Part shown: positions 14,401 to 23,345 of the stretch, in pieces | Layout: each line of letters opens with the position of its first letter | Position numbering within the stretch: position 1 is the first letter of the stretch | Source of the DNA: Lindgomyces ingoldianus | Taxonomy: Eukaryota; Ascomycota; Dothideomycetes; Pleosporales; Lindgomycetaceae | Assembly: GCF_010093535.1 (NCBI RefSeq) | Contig: NW_022985163.1 | Span: 2,145,285-2,209,284, forward strand | Reading direction: 5' to 3' | Length of the DNA: 64,000 bases | Position numbers and translations under genes: made by a program | Notes under the pieces: model-generated | What the model was told of the DNA's origin: nothing | Databases searched by the model: none | Seen by the model: the letters and a program-made list of their open reading frames with translations, nothing else

Positions 14401-15240
14401 AATTTATGTTTAAATTAAAAAAAAACGTTTTTGCTACTTATAGATACTTTAAGACTATTATTTCTAACTAAGACAAACTATTTACTAGCAAATTCTAGGT
14501 AGCTTTAGTTAAGCACTTTATAATTAATTATAGACTATCTACTGCTTACTACCTATAAACAGACAGACAAACAGAAAGAGTAAACGCTAAAGTTAAGAAA
14601 CTCCTGCAAAAATACATTTTATATAAATAAACAAATTAAGTAAAATAGCTGCTAATAGCATAATTTGTTATTAATACCTCTAAATTAGCAACAACTAAGG
14701 AAACGCTATACAAAGCTAATTTTAGATACACCCCACAATATTAGCCCTATAGCTCGCAACTAACTAACCCTTTAAAGGCAATAGACAGAACAGCTAAGCT
14801 TTTAGAACTACACTAGAAACTTACTAGAGAAGCCCTACTAGCTAAAGAAGCTATAGAAAAAGCTGTAAACTAAAAAAAAAAATTAGCGCTAAACATACAC
14901 CTAAATAATTATGTATACCTAGACATAAAAGATCTTAAGACACTGCAACTTTCTTAAAAGTTAGCAGAAAAACATATAAGACTATATAAAGTAATACAGA
15001 CACGCTCTAGTATCTGCAAGCTTAAACTTCTAAAAAAGATAAAAATACACCTCTAGTTCTACATTTTTAAGCTTAAACTTGCCCTAAAGACTATTCTACT
15101 TACAACTACTAGATAGAAGGAAGAAGAAAAAGAATATAAAGTAAAAAGAATTTTAGACTATAAAAAAAGTAAGTATTTAGTAAAATAGAAAAAATAGCTT
15201 ACTAGTAAAAACATATAAAAACTTGTTAAGAGCCTATTAA
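8499..15240 (+). pseudogene. RIP-inactivated gag-pol of the Gypsy chromovirus
   Basis: Gag opens at ATG 8499. A CCHC zinc knuckle is readable at 9504-9546 with its glycine and histidine replaced by Ser and Tyr and two stops between them; a second degenerate knuckle lies around 9660-9700. Reverse transcriptase is clear at 12780-13110, with the catalytic YLDD box now YLDN near 13084-13098. RNase H follows. The integrase zinc-binding His/Cys part is near 14150-14210, its catalytic core around 14255-14570, and a chromodomain-like segment at about 15130-15215. Stops are mainly TAG/TAA in place of Gln or Trp. It is also interrupted by an ACGT-B short element (9957-11088). Confidence 0.88.
9957..11088 (-). 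mobile_element. ACGT-B short element, 1132 bp, inside the Gypsy pol region
   Basis: ACGTACCTAACAGG...GTACGT, flanked by TA (9955-9956, 11089-11090). The terminal repeats keep GGCCGGCC motifs with little RIP damage. It equals the long ACGT-B element with about 730 bp missing from the middle, and has the same deletion junction and length as the copy at 30161-31292. It is the innermost insertion of the block. Non-autonomous: part of the transposase frame remains, with stops. Confidence 0.88.
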
Positions 15241-15561
15241 ATGCTCCTTAGGTTCTTTGCAAATACCTAGAATCCCTTTTAAACAAAACTACCCTAGAGA
15301 AAGCTCTCTAGACTAGAACGCACTGTTATTAGTTAAAACTGCAGCAGTAGTAGCTAGCTGCAATGTAGAAATCCCCTACCCCTTTAACATAGGCTAAGGA
15401 GGAGAAAGACCTGCTGCTTTTGCCTTAAGCGCTTTAAGCTTATCTAGTAATAAAAAGTCTTTTTTTAAATACTTTGCTCTTTAATCTTCTAACACTTTTA
15501 ATTATTTCTAAACTTGTTCCTGCTAAGCTATAAAAGACTAAAGACGCCTTAAGAACTTAGT

Positions 15562-15867
15562 TTACTTCTACATCTCTCTTTCTTTTTCTTTTATCTCCTT
15601 CTTCTCTGCTGTCTCTAGTTCCCTACGCAACTTCTTCTCTGCACGCTCTAAGCAATTCTAGGCTGTGTTAGAAATAAAAGTGTTGCAATAACTACCCTTT
15701 CTTACACACTCTACGCATTTGTCTAATAATAAGGACATTACACAAGACAAACTATGCAACTAGTAAGAACTACAAGGACGCATTTTTGTACAACAATAAG
15801 GATTAAGACAAGTAACTGTACAAAGGCGACAAGCAACAGCAGAAGTATAAGAAACCTAACAAGGCAT
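15562..15867 (-). pseudogene. Antisense cysteine-rich/coiled-coil frame between integrase and 3' LTR of the Gypsy element
   Basis: On the strand opposite to gag-pol, a 102-codon frame runs from ATG 15867 to TAA 15562 with only a few TAG codons at likely former Gln/Trp positions. The N-terminal half is cysteine-rich, including a Cys-x2-Cys-x5-Cys group near the middle. It is followed by a strongly charged Glu/Lys/Arg stretch predicted to form a coiled coil. This is far more open than RIP-mutated non-coding sequence here. Some fungal genomes hold similar Cys-rich plus coiled-coil frames; I cannot name the family. It lies downstream of the chromodomain, where some retroelements carry an extra gene. 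Confidence 0.5.
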
Positions 15868-15991
15868 AGTTAAAACAGATAGACATAAGACTAGCCTTTA
15901 AAAAAGAAAACGCACTAGCTAAAAAGAAAATCTAATGCTTATAACAAAAAAAACATAACAGTAAGGACGCTAACTAGAAAAAAAGCCTGTG

Positions 15992-16612
15992 TGTTATAGC
16001 TAATAGTTAGACTATAATAACCTAATTAGCTGTTCCCCACAGCCTAAACAACGTTAGATAGAAGACGCTTAGCCCTGCGCTGTGCGAATTATGTGACAAG
16101 ACAGATAAGGAATAGCTCTAGCTTTTAGATAAAAGCCTTGCAGAATGCACTGTCTAATAGGGACTTAAGCATTGCAGGCAATACAGGCATTGCAGGCAGA
16201 TGCAGGCAGTGCATGCAACGCATGCATTGCACGCAAATGCATGTAAACCCTATGTATATAGATCTAATCACAACTATGTTTAAGAGGTTGTAATTACTGT
16301 TTAGTTTATTATTAGAACTACCCCCCTATATCCTCTTTTAAACTAAGAAGCTGTGACTCTCTTAAGCACAGCTGCCTTATATATCTTGCACTATATATAC
16401 CTCCACTCCTATCCCTACAGATTAGGTTTACCAGCTCCTATACAGCTGCTAGGTTAAACCACAAGCCTGCCTATCTTTTATTCTGCAATACCCTACACTC
16501 TGCTTAACAGACTGTACACCTAATTAAGCTAAGTCCTACTCTCCTTGTTAACATTCCCTTATAGGCCGTCGTACTCTGAAAATACCATTTCATCAGAGTA
16601 AGGATTGTAACA
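15992..16612 (+). repeat. 3' LTR of the Gypsy element
   Basis: 621 bp, the same length as the 5' LTR, with the same octamer cluster at about 16169-16244. It starts TGTTATAG where the 5' copy has TGTTACGG, a RIP-type difference, and ends GTAACA directly before the duplicated GTACG. Confidence 0.9.
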
Positions 16613-16675
16613 GTACGTTACATGTTATTATTCTAGATACTATACTTAGCTTTAATATTCTTTATAAAGTTAAAC

Positions 16676-16876
16676 TGTAAGGCCGGATGTCCTAGAACGG
16701 GCTAGTATGGCCTCACCTGACCTGTTTGGAGGTTGTATGACCTGTGCTTCGTATATAAGCATGAATCCTGACAAGCGAAGCTTGGCAGCGATTCGTCTCT
16801 CTTACAATACACTCCTATCTTTCTCCAAAAGCTTGCTCTCAGTGCTATCCGTGCTACTTACCATCCTATCTTTACA
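16676..16876 (+). repeat. Solo LTR, 201 bp, with a TATA-type promoter
   Basis: Begins TGTAAGGCCGG and ends CTTTACA. It is flanked by the 5-bp duplication TAAAC (16671-16675 and 16877-16881). A TATATAAGC box lies in the middle. It is nearly free of RIP while the ACGT-A element around it is strongly mutated, so it probably arrived later. A second copy lies at 42982-43192. No internal region of this retrotransposon is present in the window. Confidence 0.88.
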
Positions 16877-17208
16877 TAAACTAGCTTTAAATTACTATAA
16901 AATTTTTATAAAAAGCTTTTTTATAGTTATACTTGCGCTTAAACTTTACTTTAAGCTTTAAGTAACACTTAATAAACATATTAAGCTAGTTTATGCTAAT
17001 ATAGCTTATATTATGCTTAGCGTGTAAAAAATTAGCTATATTAGCCACAGCTACTAGCTAAGAGGGAAATTCTTACATATCTAGCTTAAGTATGTGCTAA
17101 ATAATTACCTACTTTTTATTATTATTTAGCTTTTATAAGTTAGCTATATAATTAGCTTAGAAAGGTTATTTAGTATGTTAGTTACTTATTATTTTTTAAA
17201 AGACTTTA

Positions 17209-18309
17209 ACATACTTAACAGGCAAGTTGCTTACACACTTAAGTTGCTTACTTTTACTAAGACCTTACTAAACTACTCTTTTTACACTAATGCATTCTCT
17301 ATAACACTACTTAAATATGCTAAAAGAATGTTAGATATAGCTTACACTTTAAGCTTTTAAATAAAACATAAAACTTTTAAAAAAATATACTATAGCTATA
17401 TATAAAGTTTTATAAAAAAATAATAAATAACTATAGCACTAAATAACCTTTATAAGCTAATTTTATAGCTAAATTATAAAGGCTAAGTAATAAAAAAAAG
17501 TAGGTAATTATTAAGACTATACTTAAGCTATATGCGTAAGAAATTTCCTTTTAGATAGCATTTATAGCTAATATAGCTAATTTTTTATATGCTAAGTGTA
17601 ATCTAGGCTATGTTTATATAAACTAGCTTAGTATATTTATAAAGTGTTATTTAAAGCTTAAAGTAACATTTAAGTATAAATATAACTATAAAAAAGCTTT
17701 TTATAAAAGTTTTAAAGTAATTTAAAGTAAGTTTAGCTTTATAAAGAATATTAAAGCTAAGTATAGTATTTAGAATAATAATATATATAACTTTAGTAAA
17801 ATAAAGTTTATAATTAGCTAAATATTTTTTAACTATACTTATGCTTAAAACTTTACTTTAAGCTTTAAATAACACTTTATAAACATACTAAGCTAGTGTA
17901 TATAAATATAGCCTAGATTATACTTAGTGTATAAAGAATTAGCTATATTAGCTATAAATACTATCTAAAAGAAAAAATTTTATATATATAGCTTAAGTAT
18001 AGTCTTAATAATTACCTACTTTTTTTTATTACTTAGCTTTTATAATTTAGCTATAAAATTAGCTTATAAAAGTTATTTAGTGCTATAGTTATTTATTATT
18101 TTTTATAAAACTTTATATATAGCTATAGTATATTTTTTTAAAAGTTTTATGTTTTATTTAAAAGCTTAAAGTATAAGCTATATCTAACATTTTTTTAGCA
18201 CATTTAAGTAGTGTTATAAAGAATGCATTAGTATAAGAAAAGTAGTTTAGTAGGGTCTTAGTAAAAGTAAGCAACTTAAGTGTGTAAGCAACTTGCCTGT
18301 TAAGTACAT
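17209..18309. mobile_element. ACGT-A short foldback element, 1101 bp
   Basis: Starts ACATAC (mutated ACGTAC) and ends GTACAT between TA dinucleotides. The left and right halves are inverted copies. The empty site is visible in the other long ACGT-A copy near 32160, where the flank reads through with TA once. It is one of the most RIP-altered copies, with very few C or G left in the arms. Confidence 0.83.
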
Positions 18310-18624
18310 TATAGATAGCTACAGCATGTTACTTAAAAAGTATTATGTTTTATTTAAAAGCCTAGAGTGTAAGCTATATCTAACATTTTTTAACATGTTT
18401 AAGTAGTATTATTAGGAATGCATTAGTGTAAAAAAAGTAGTGTAGTAGGGTCTTAGTAAAAGTAAGTAACTTAGGTGTGTAAGCAACTCGCCTGTAAAGT
18501 ACGTTAATATAGTAAGTATTATAAATTGCAAATTTCTAGTGGCAAATTAATTTAGGAGCTAAAACAATATTGCTATATTAAATTATTGTTATATCGCGCA
18601 TCGCGCCATCCAGAGTTGACTGTA

Positions 18625-20206
18625 AACCGTCCTGGCCCTGTCAGAGCCCCCACGTATACCTGTGGCTGTCTGTGGCTGGGTTGGCGGACGCCAAGACCCT
18701 TGCTGGCTCCCTCGGCTGGCTGACCAGCCCTCAGCCGCGTTGACACGCAGCACAGCAGCGAAGAGCATCACCTCCGCCGTCGTAGAGTGTCTTGCACGAC
18801 GCGCGAAATCCAGACATAAGTTACTATGAACACCTCGAACCTAAACTTTCTTACTCCTTCGGAGCTCGATGACGAGGTTGATGATGCTGAGCTCCCTCTG
18901 GGACACATGGGCCTACTCATGCAAGCTTTCCTCATGTCCTGACTACGGCAAGCCCTGGCAGCTGCGAAGCAACTTCCTCACCCATTTGCAGGAGCGAAAG
19001 GCACATGGGCCCACTGCCACAACACCTGCCGCACGCCGTGCGATCGAGATAGAGTGGCGTTACACCACCGATCCATATCTGCCACCTCGGGCGCCTCCAG
19101 ATTTTCGTTCCCGAGAGGATCCTGAGGAGCAAGTCTGTGACTACAGCTCTAAGGATGACACCGGCAAGGTGATAACGGGCAGGGGCACATTAGAGGAAAT
19201 GGAAATGCACAAAGCGTTACGATGCCACCAAGCGGAAGGAACGGATGTCGCGTAGCTTCGTTCACAATGCTTCAATGCACAGGTGACAAGGAAGCTATAC
19301 CATTACTAGACGGAGCCTATGTGCCAGTTCCAAAAGGTGCGGTGAAGACTGCACACATGTGTAGAGCAGTTCAGCCATTTCGGAGAGCTGTTGCAAGCGT
19401 ACAGACAAAGGTGACAAGCCCTGCGATAGACTACCTGTAGCGCTGAAAATCCTTACGCAAGACCAGCGCCACCAGGCTCTGTCACATAACTATACACTTG
19501 GATTTGGCCTTCTCGGCAGAAAACGTCTCCCGCGCTTCTTGTGTGTGTTTCCGACATGCGCCTCTCTGTTCTCCCTCTTCCATGATGACGATAGTGGTGT
19601 TGCTTCCACATATGCCTATCCACTCCTCGTCTTTGACTACGTATGAGTAGCTAGTTTATATTAACAGTCCCTGGCCTTCGAGAAGAATCGCGCCGCGGAG
19701 GAGAAATATCTGACAGTCGCGGAGACATGGCATACTAACCCGGACACCACAGAAAGAGATTGGCGCATGTGCTCCGTTCGATCCGCCTGAATAGTGTACC
19801 TCATCCGAATCTGACCTGCCATACTCCTCATCATCAGCATTTCCCAGCATAAGGAGTGAGCCTTCTGATTTACCTCAGCCATTACCGCCCCTATGACCTG
19901 CTTCGTGTTTTCAGGCTCGTTTGTACACTAACGTACCGAAGAGTCGGAATGCTCTGGGGTATGAGAAACTTGTAGCTCAGCAGCTACTAGGCAGGGTAAT
20001 AAAAACCCTCCTCTGCCCCTCCCCCTCCTTCTGCACATCTAGATATAAGTTAATTCTTAATGACAATAGCGACAAGCTTACGCCCATACAGACTGCAATT
20101 AAGTCCTCCCGCCAGACTAGTAGTAAGAAGTGGTGTCTTTTACAACTTCAAGTTCTACTAACCATTATTAAGCGATTGCTACAGTGTTATAAGGAAATTC
20201 ACGCAT
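18625..20206. other. Degraded low-copy island between two transposon blocks
   Basis: GC-richer sequence without RIP signs between the Fot1-like and hAT elements. It holds one gene-like frame (18869-19255). The rest shows short overlapping frames on both strands (for example around 19656-19882 minus and 19921-20206 plus) with no domain, splice pattern or start context that I can support. Confidence 0.4.
18869..19255 (+). pseudogene. Fragment of an uncharacterised fungal gene with a broken zinc-finger-like motif
   Basis: A 128-codon frame containing Cys-Pro-Asp-Tyr-Gly-Lys followed by Phe-Leu-Thr-His-Leu, which resembles a C2H2 finger whose second cysteine has become Tyr. The remainder is Arg/Glu/Pro-rich with no domain I can name. 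An overlapping frame from ATG 18826 gives an acidic N-terminal piece that would join it only through a frameshift near 18900-18940. I therefore read it as a decayed gene piece. Confidence 0.3.
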
Positions 20207-20318
20207 TGTGCACGCATACTTTCTAACAAGCGAGCCAGATCAAGCGCTTAACTTAACTAGCTTAAAGCTTAATTATTCTCTTAAGTTAAGCTGCCTTATA
20301 GTAATTAATAAGCTAAGT

Positions 20319-20362
20319 TAAGCTAAGAAAGAAGCTAGCTTAAGCTAAGAAAGAAGCTAGCT
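20319..20362. repeat. Subterminal 22-bp tandem repeat (two units) of the hAT element
   Basis: The unit TAAGCTAAGAAAGAAGCTAG plus CT is present twice in perfect tandem. It lies within 150 bp of the left end, where hAT transposases usually bind repeated motifs. Confidence 0.7.
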
Positions 20363-21399
20363 TAAGTAGCTTAGTAACTTAGTTAGCTTAAGTAGAGAAG
20401 AAGGCAGCAGTATCTACTAGTAAAGCTGTTGTAACGATCCTCATGAATCGTTCCATCTCGGATGGCCCGGAAGGCCCCTGTATCGGCCCCGACCCCAACC
20501 TGGCCCTGACCCCTGCTGTTACCCCTATTCCCTCATGTATTTAGCACCTTGCCCCTGTAGCTAGCTTAGTAGTTTTCTAATATCCTTTTATACAAGGCCT
20601 ATAGGTGTTAATAGCATTCCTAAGTTCTAAGTCCCTATGCACTCTTATATGCCTCTAAGTGGATTCCTACTGCATTTAGACCTATTGTCTTGCCTGTGCT
20701 GTTACATTATATTAGAAAACTTACTTTTGCTAGTAACAGCCTTATTTATTGTAAAAAACAGGGTATACACTTCGCAATCAAGAGGTGTATTAACCAACAA
20801 GGGCGTGACTGTGACATAGGAGTACGATTAGTACCTGCCTAATTTCTAAGGCGATCCTCTGCTATCTAAAGAGGGCTTCTACAACTGGCTATATACTTCT
20901 CTAGAGAGCCAGGCACGGCAGCGCTGGTAGCGACAGATCTAGTATGCTGTAGGTCCAGTTCAAAGTATTACCTGTCTAGGATGCCTGGCTTTTTAGGCGA
21001 GGTAGGCATTGTCTGGGAAGTGCGGGGTTGACGGCACGGTTCGGGAGTCGTCCGGGACTGCCTAGTGCAGTCTAGGCCAGTCTATGACAGCCTAGGAAAC
21101 ACCTGGATAGCCGGTCGTTACATTAATAATATTACACTAATTATTTATTTAACTATGTCTAAGCTCTAAGACATATTTAATTTAGTTTAGGTTATAATAC
21201 TTACACACTATTATATTAAACTATTTAGTCTATAGACTAGATCCTATTAACCTTTAGTTAACTAAAGCCTTTAGGTTTAGAACTTCTTATCCCCTGTAAT
21301 TAAGATTGCCTTTAGAAAAGTTATAAAAAATGCGCTAAGGTAGAAACTTAAAGACTACTAATAACTTATTAAGATTAGAGATAACTGCTAATGCTTAAC

Positions 21400-21441
21400 T
21401 TTTAACTACTAACTTTTAACTACTAACTTTTAACTACTAAC
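21400..21441. repeat. 14-bp tandem repeat, three units
   Basis: TTTTAACTACTAAC repeated three times inside the truncated LTR element. Probably replication slippage in low-complexity sequence. Confidence 0.7.
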
Positions 21442-21545
21442 TACTACTTTGTTAACAGCTAAACCTGCGTCTACAGGACCTAAAGCTAGACCCACCTAAT
21501 TTAGAGTTAACCTTTAGTAGTATATCTATGCTTAATTATAAGCAT

Positions 21546-21907
21546 TGTAACGGCACAGGCAAGACAATGGGTCCGAATGCGGTGGGAATCCACTCAGAGG
21601 CATATGGGAGTGCGTGGGGACTCTAAACCTGGGAATGCCATTAACACCTATAGGCCTTGTACAAAAGGATATCAGAAAACTACTAAGCTAGCTACAGGGG
21701 CGAGGTGCGACTAAATACATGGGGGAATAGGGGTACAGCAGGGGGCAGGGCAGAGTCGGGGCCAATACGGGGACCCTTCGGATAGGTTCCGGGCGACCCG
21801 AGATGGATACGATTCATGAGAATCGAGTCAGGGTCGGAGCCGATACGGGGACCCTTCGGATAGGTTCCGGGCGACCCGAGATGGAACGATTCATGAGAAT
21901 CGTTACA
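21546..21907 (-). repeat. Inverted solo LTR of the TGTAACGAT family with an internal duplication
   Basis: 362 bp, flanked by AGCAT on both sides (21541-21545, 21908-21912). On the minus strand it starts TGTAACGATTCTCATGAATC and ends CCGTTACA. The terminal GATTCTCATGAATCG hairpin and the adjoining GGTTCCGGGCGACCC segment occur twice in tandem, which explains its extra length over the 306-bp copy at 46602. It is little touched by RIP although it lies inside mutated sequence. Confidence 0.85.
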
Positions 21908-22743
21908 AGCATAGCTTAAGCAGCTAATCTACTAAAACACTGCTAGGTAACCACTAAATTACCTCTAATAATGCCTTAAATTACCCCTACTACTCTAATA
22001 GCAAAAGACCTTTAAGGCACTTTTAATAATACCTAAATGTTACCTTACTAAACGCACGCCTAAGATTAATAACCTGCATAGATACTAATAAACAAAGGTC
22101 TTAATTATTAACAGGCTAGACATCTATAGATTACTATTAGAGTAGGCGCGTACGCATAGCGTTTAGTTTAGAGGACTCTGCTAGCAGTGCGAAGGAATAC
22201 TTAGTAAGAACACCTAGCTAAATTAGACTAGTTTTAGTTTAAGAAGGTAGAGGACATAATAGTAATACTTTATACTATAATTACTACTAATAGGGACTAT
22301 TAGTCTACAGAGGGGGGGGGTAGTGTAATAATCCTTATAAATTGTTCTATCTTAGATAGCCTAGAAGGCTCCTGTATCAGCCCTAACCCTAACCTAGCCC
22401 TAACCTCTGCTGTTACCTCTATTCCCTTATGTATTTAGTTGCACCTTGCCCCTGTAGCTAGCTTAGTAGTTTTCTAATATCCTTTTGTACAAGGCCTGTA
22501 GGTGTTAATAGCATTCCTAGGTTCTGAGTCCCCATGCACTCCCATATGCCTCTGAGTGGATTCCCACCGCATTCGGACCCATTGTCTTGCCTGTGCCGTT
22601 ACATTTGCTAGTTTTGCAGTAGAAGTAATCTTATAATAGTTTTTTAGTGTTACAAATATAGCTTAGTAAGCAATCTGTGCAACTGTACGCTGTGCTTAGC
22701 ACGCTTTATCCTATATTTTCTGCTACTGCTAGCCTTGTATACT

Positions 22744-23125
22744 TGTCAGATTGAAGCACTGTTTCTGGGCTTCCTGAGATGAATGATGGGTTTGGATGTG
22801 ATGTATGGGATAATTGATTGATTGTGTTGATTGTCGTTGATTTATCAATCCTTTTTCTGCTCTACTCGTGTTGCTCGGCTTTTTGTTTTGCCGATCCGAG
22901 TCCCTCGCGCACTTGCCCTATGCGCGACCAGCTTGCAAAATGCTGCAATTTGCTGCAATTTGCTGCAATTTGCTGCAATTTGCTGCAAACTGCTGCAACA
23001 TGCTGCAATTTGCTGCAATTTGCTGCAAACTGCTGCAATTTACTGTTCAAGCTTATTGCTCGTACTATGTAGCAGCTTTCGTCAAGCGTTCCTCCTGTCT
23101 TGACAGTAGGTGCGCAAATCTGACA
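22744..23125 (-). repeat. 3' LTR of the Copia element with a 10-unit minisatellite
   Basis: 382 bp. Contains ten 10-bp units of the type TGCTGCAATT at 22941-23040. Open frames across this array in several phases come from a repeat that lacks stop codons and are not genes. Confidence 0.9.
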
Positions 23126-23345
23126 CACCCCCTCAGCTTGGACATGCTTCAAGCTGGTTCCCGATTGCGCAACCTTAGTATGCTTCCAGGGCTTCCATTC
23201 TTGCTTCAATCTCTTCCATATCCGCTTCCTGACTGACTATCCTCTCCCTGACGTCAACTAGCCGAATTTGCTGAAGAAAGCTTGGCCATTTGCTGACTAG
23301 AAGCGCTTTAGTGAGTCCGTCTGCAAGCATCTTGCTAGAGGGGAC
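23126..23345 (-). pseudogene. C-terminal end of Copia pol (RNase H) with readable sequence
   Basis: On the minus strand the frame keeps the classical end of Ty1/Copia RNase H: Met-Leu-Ala-Asp-Gly-Leu-Thr-Lys-Ala-Leu at about 23295-23325, then Lys-Trp-Pro and a short charged tail. Upstream (higher coordinates) the same frame becomes full of stops. Confidence 0.75.

Larger units (their letters stand above)
7855..16612 (+). mobile_element. Ty3/Gypsy chromovirus LTR retrotransposon, about 7.6 kb plus a nested element
   Basis: Two 621-bp LTRs (7855-8475 and 15992-16612) beginning TGTTA and ending TAACA, flanked by the 5-bp duplication GTACG (7850-7854 and 16613-16617). The order inside is gag with zinc knuckles, reverse transcriptase/RNase H, integrase and chromodomain, which is the Ty3/Gypsy order. 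The target was the terminal repeat of the ACGT-B element. An ACGT-B short element was later inserted at 9957-11088. The coding region is dense with stops from RIP, while the first codons of gag and parts of the 5' LTR are less changed. Confidence 0.92.
4897..16618 (-). mobile_element. ACGT-B long element, about 1.86 kb without nested insertions
   Basis: The left terminal repeat begins at 4897 (ACATAC, a RIP-altered ACGTAC) after TA (4895-4896). The right end, GTACGT, is at 16613-16618 before TA (16619-16620). The right terminal repeat is itself split by the Gypsy element: up to GTACG at 7854, resuming with the duplicated GTACG at 16613. A foldback ACGT-A element sits at 6197-7296. Removing these leaves about 1857 bp, close to the 1863 bp intact copy at 32598-34460. 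The unoccupied version of this target is visible in the ACGT-A copy near 31785. Confidence 0.85.
3610..18504 (-). mobile_element. ACGT-A long element, about 1.86 kb without nested insertions
   Basis: Starts ACGTACTTCACAGGCGAGTT after TA (3608-3609) and ends with the inverted counterpart before TA (18505-18506). Its own sequence is 3610-4896, 16619-17208 (less a solo LTR) and 18310-18504. Without insertions it is about 1862 bp, matching the copy at 29360-32359 (about 1866 bp). It received an ACGT-B element at 4897-16618, a solo LTR at 16676-16876 and a foldback ACGT-A copy at 17209-18309. The minus strand keeps traces of a pogo-like DDE transposase; see the copy at 29360. Confidence 0.85.
1924..18622 (-). 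mobile_element. Fot1/pogo-like Tc1/mariner element, about 1.8 kb without nested insertions
   Basis: The left end starts CAGTCAACTCTCGATGGCGC after a TA (1922-1923). The right end is its inverted copy with one mismatch, ending GAGTTGACTG before a TA (18623-18624). The inverted repeats are about 24 bp. Removing the ACGT-A element inserted at 3610-18504 leaves about 1.80 kb, the usual size of Fot1-type elements. The transposase lies on the minus strand (see 2250-3567). The body is heavily RIP-mutated, but the terminal repeats still hold CpG-rich stretches. It is the outermost, hence oldest, insertion of this block. Confidence 0.85.
20430..22603 (+). mobile_element. Truncated LTR retrotransposon of the TGTAACGAT family
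   Basis: Two related LTRs (20430-20706, 277 bp; 22324-22603, 280 bp) start TGTAA and end GTTACA. A polypurine tract, AGAGGGGGGGGGG followed by TAG, sits immediately before the right LTR. Between them are about 1.3 kb of partly RIP-mutated sequence plus an inverted solo LTR of the same family. Only the tail of pol may remain, at about 21910-22320. The flanking 5-mers (GCTGT and TTTGC) do not match, so the left LTR may belong to another copy or recombination may have occurred. The 20707-21120 stretch is GC-rich and unassigned. Confidence 0.6.

Noticed and set aside
16707..16961. 84-codon frame starting within the solo LTR at 16676
   Set aside because: It crosses from the LTR into unrelated transposon sequence. 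The other copy at 42993 does the same with a different tail, so it is chance.
1924..18622. Mitochondrial origin of the very AT-rich DNA
   Set aside because: Recognisable nuclear transposons with target duplications and RIP-type mutations account for it; no mitochondrial gene or tRNA is seen.
20430..22603. Complete LTR retrotransposon with target duplication
   Set aside because: The flanking 5-mers differ and the interior is too short, so I report it only as a truncated or recombined remnant.
22941..23040. CRISPR-like repeat array
   Set aside because: Units are 10 bp, directly adjacent, without spacers, and the organism is a fungus; it is a minisatellite.
22818..23236. Overlapping open frames on both strands over the Copia LTR, rich in Cys-Asn-Leu repeats
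   Set aside because: They follow from the 10-bp TGCTGCAATT array, whose reading in several phases lacks stops. The position inside an LTR and the frame redundancy argue against genes.
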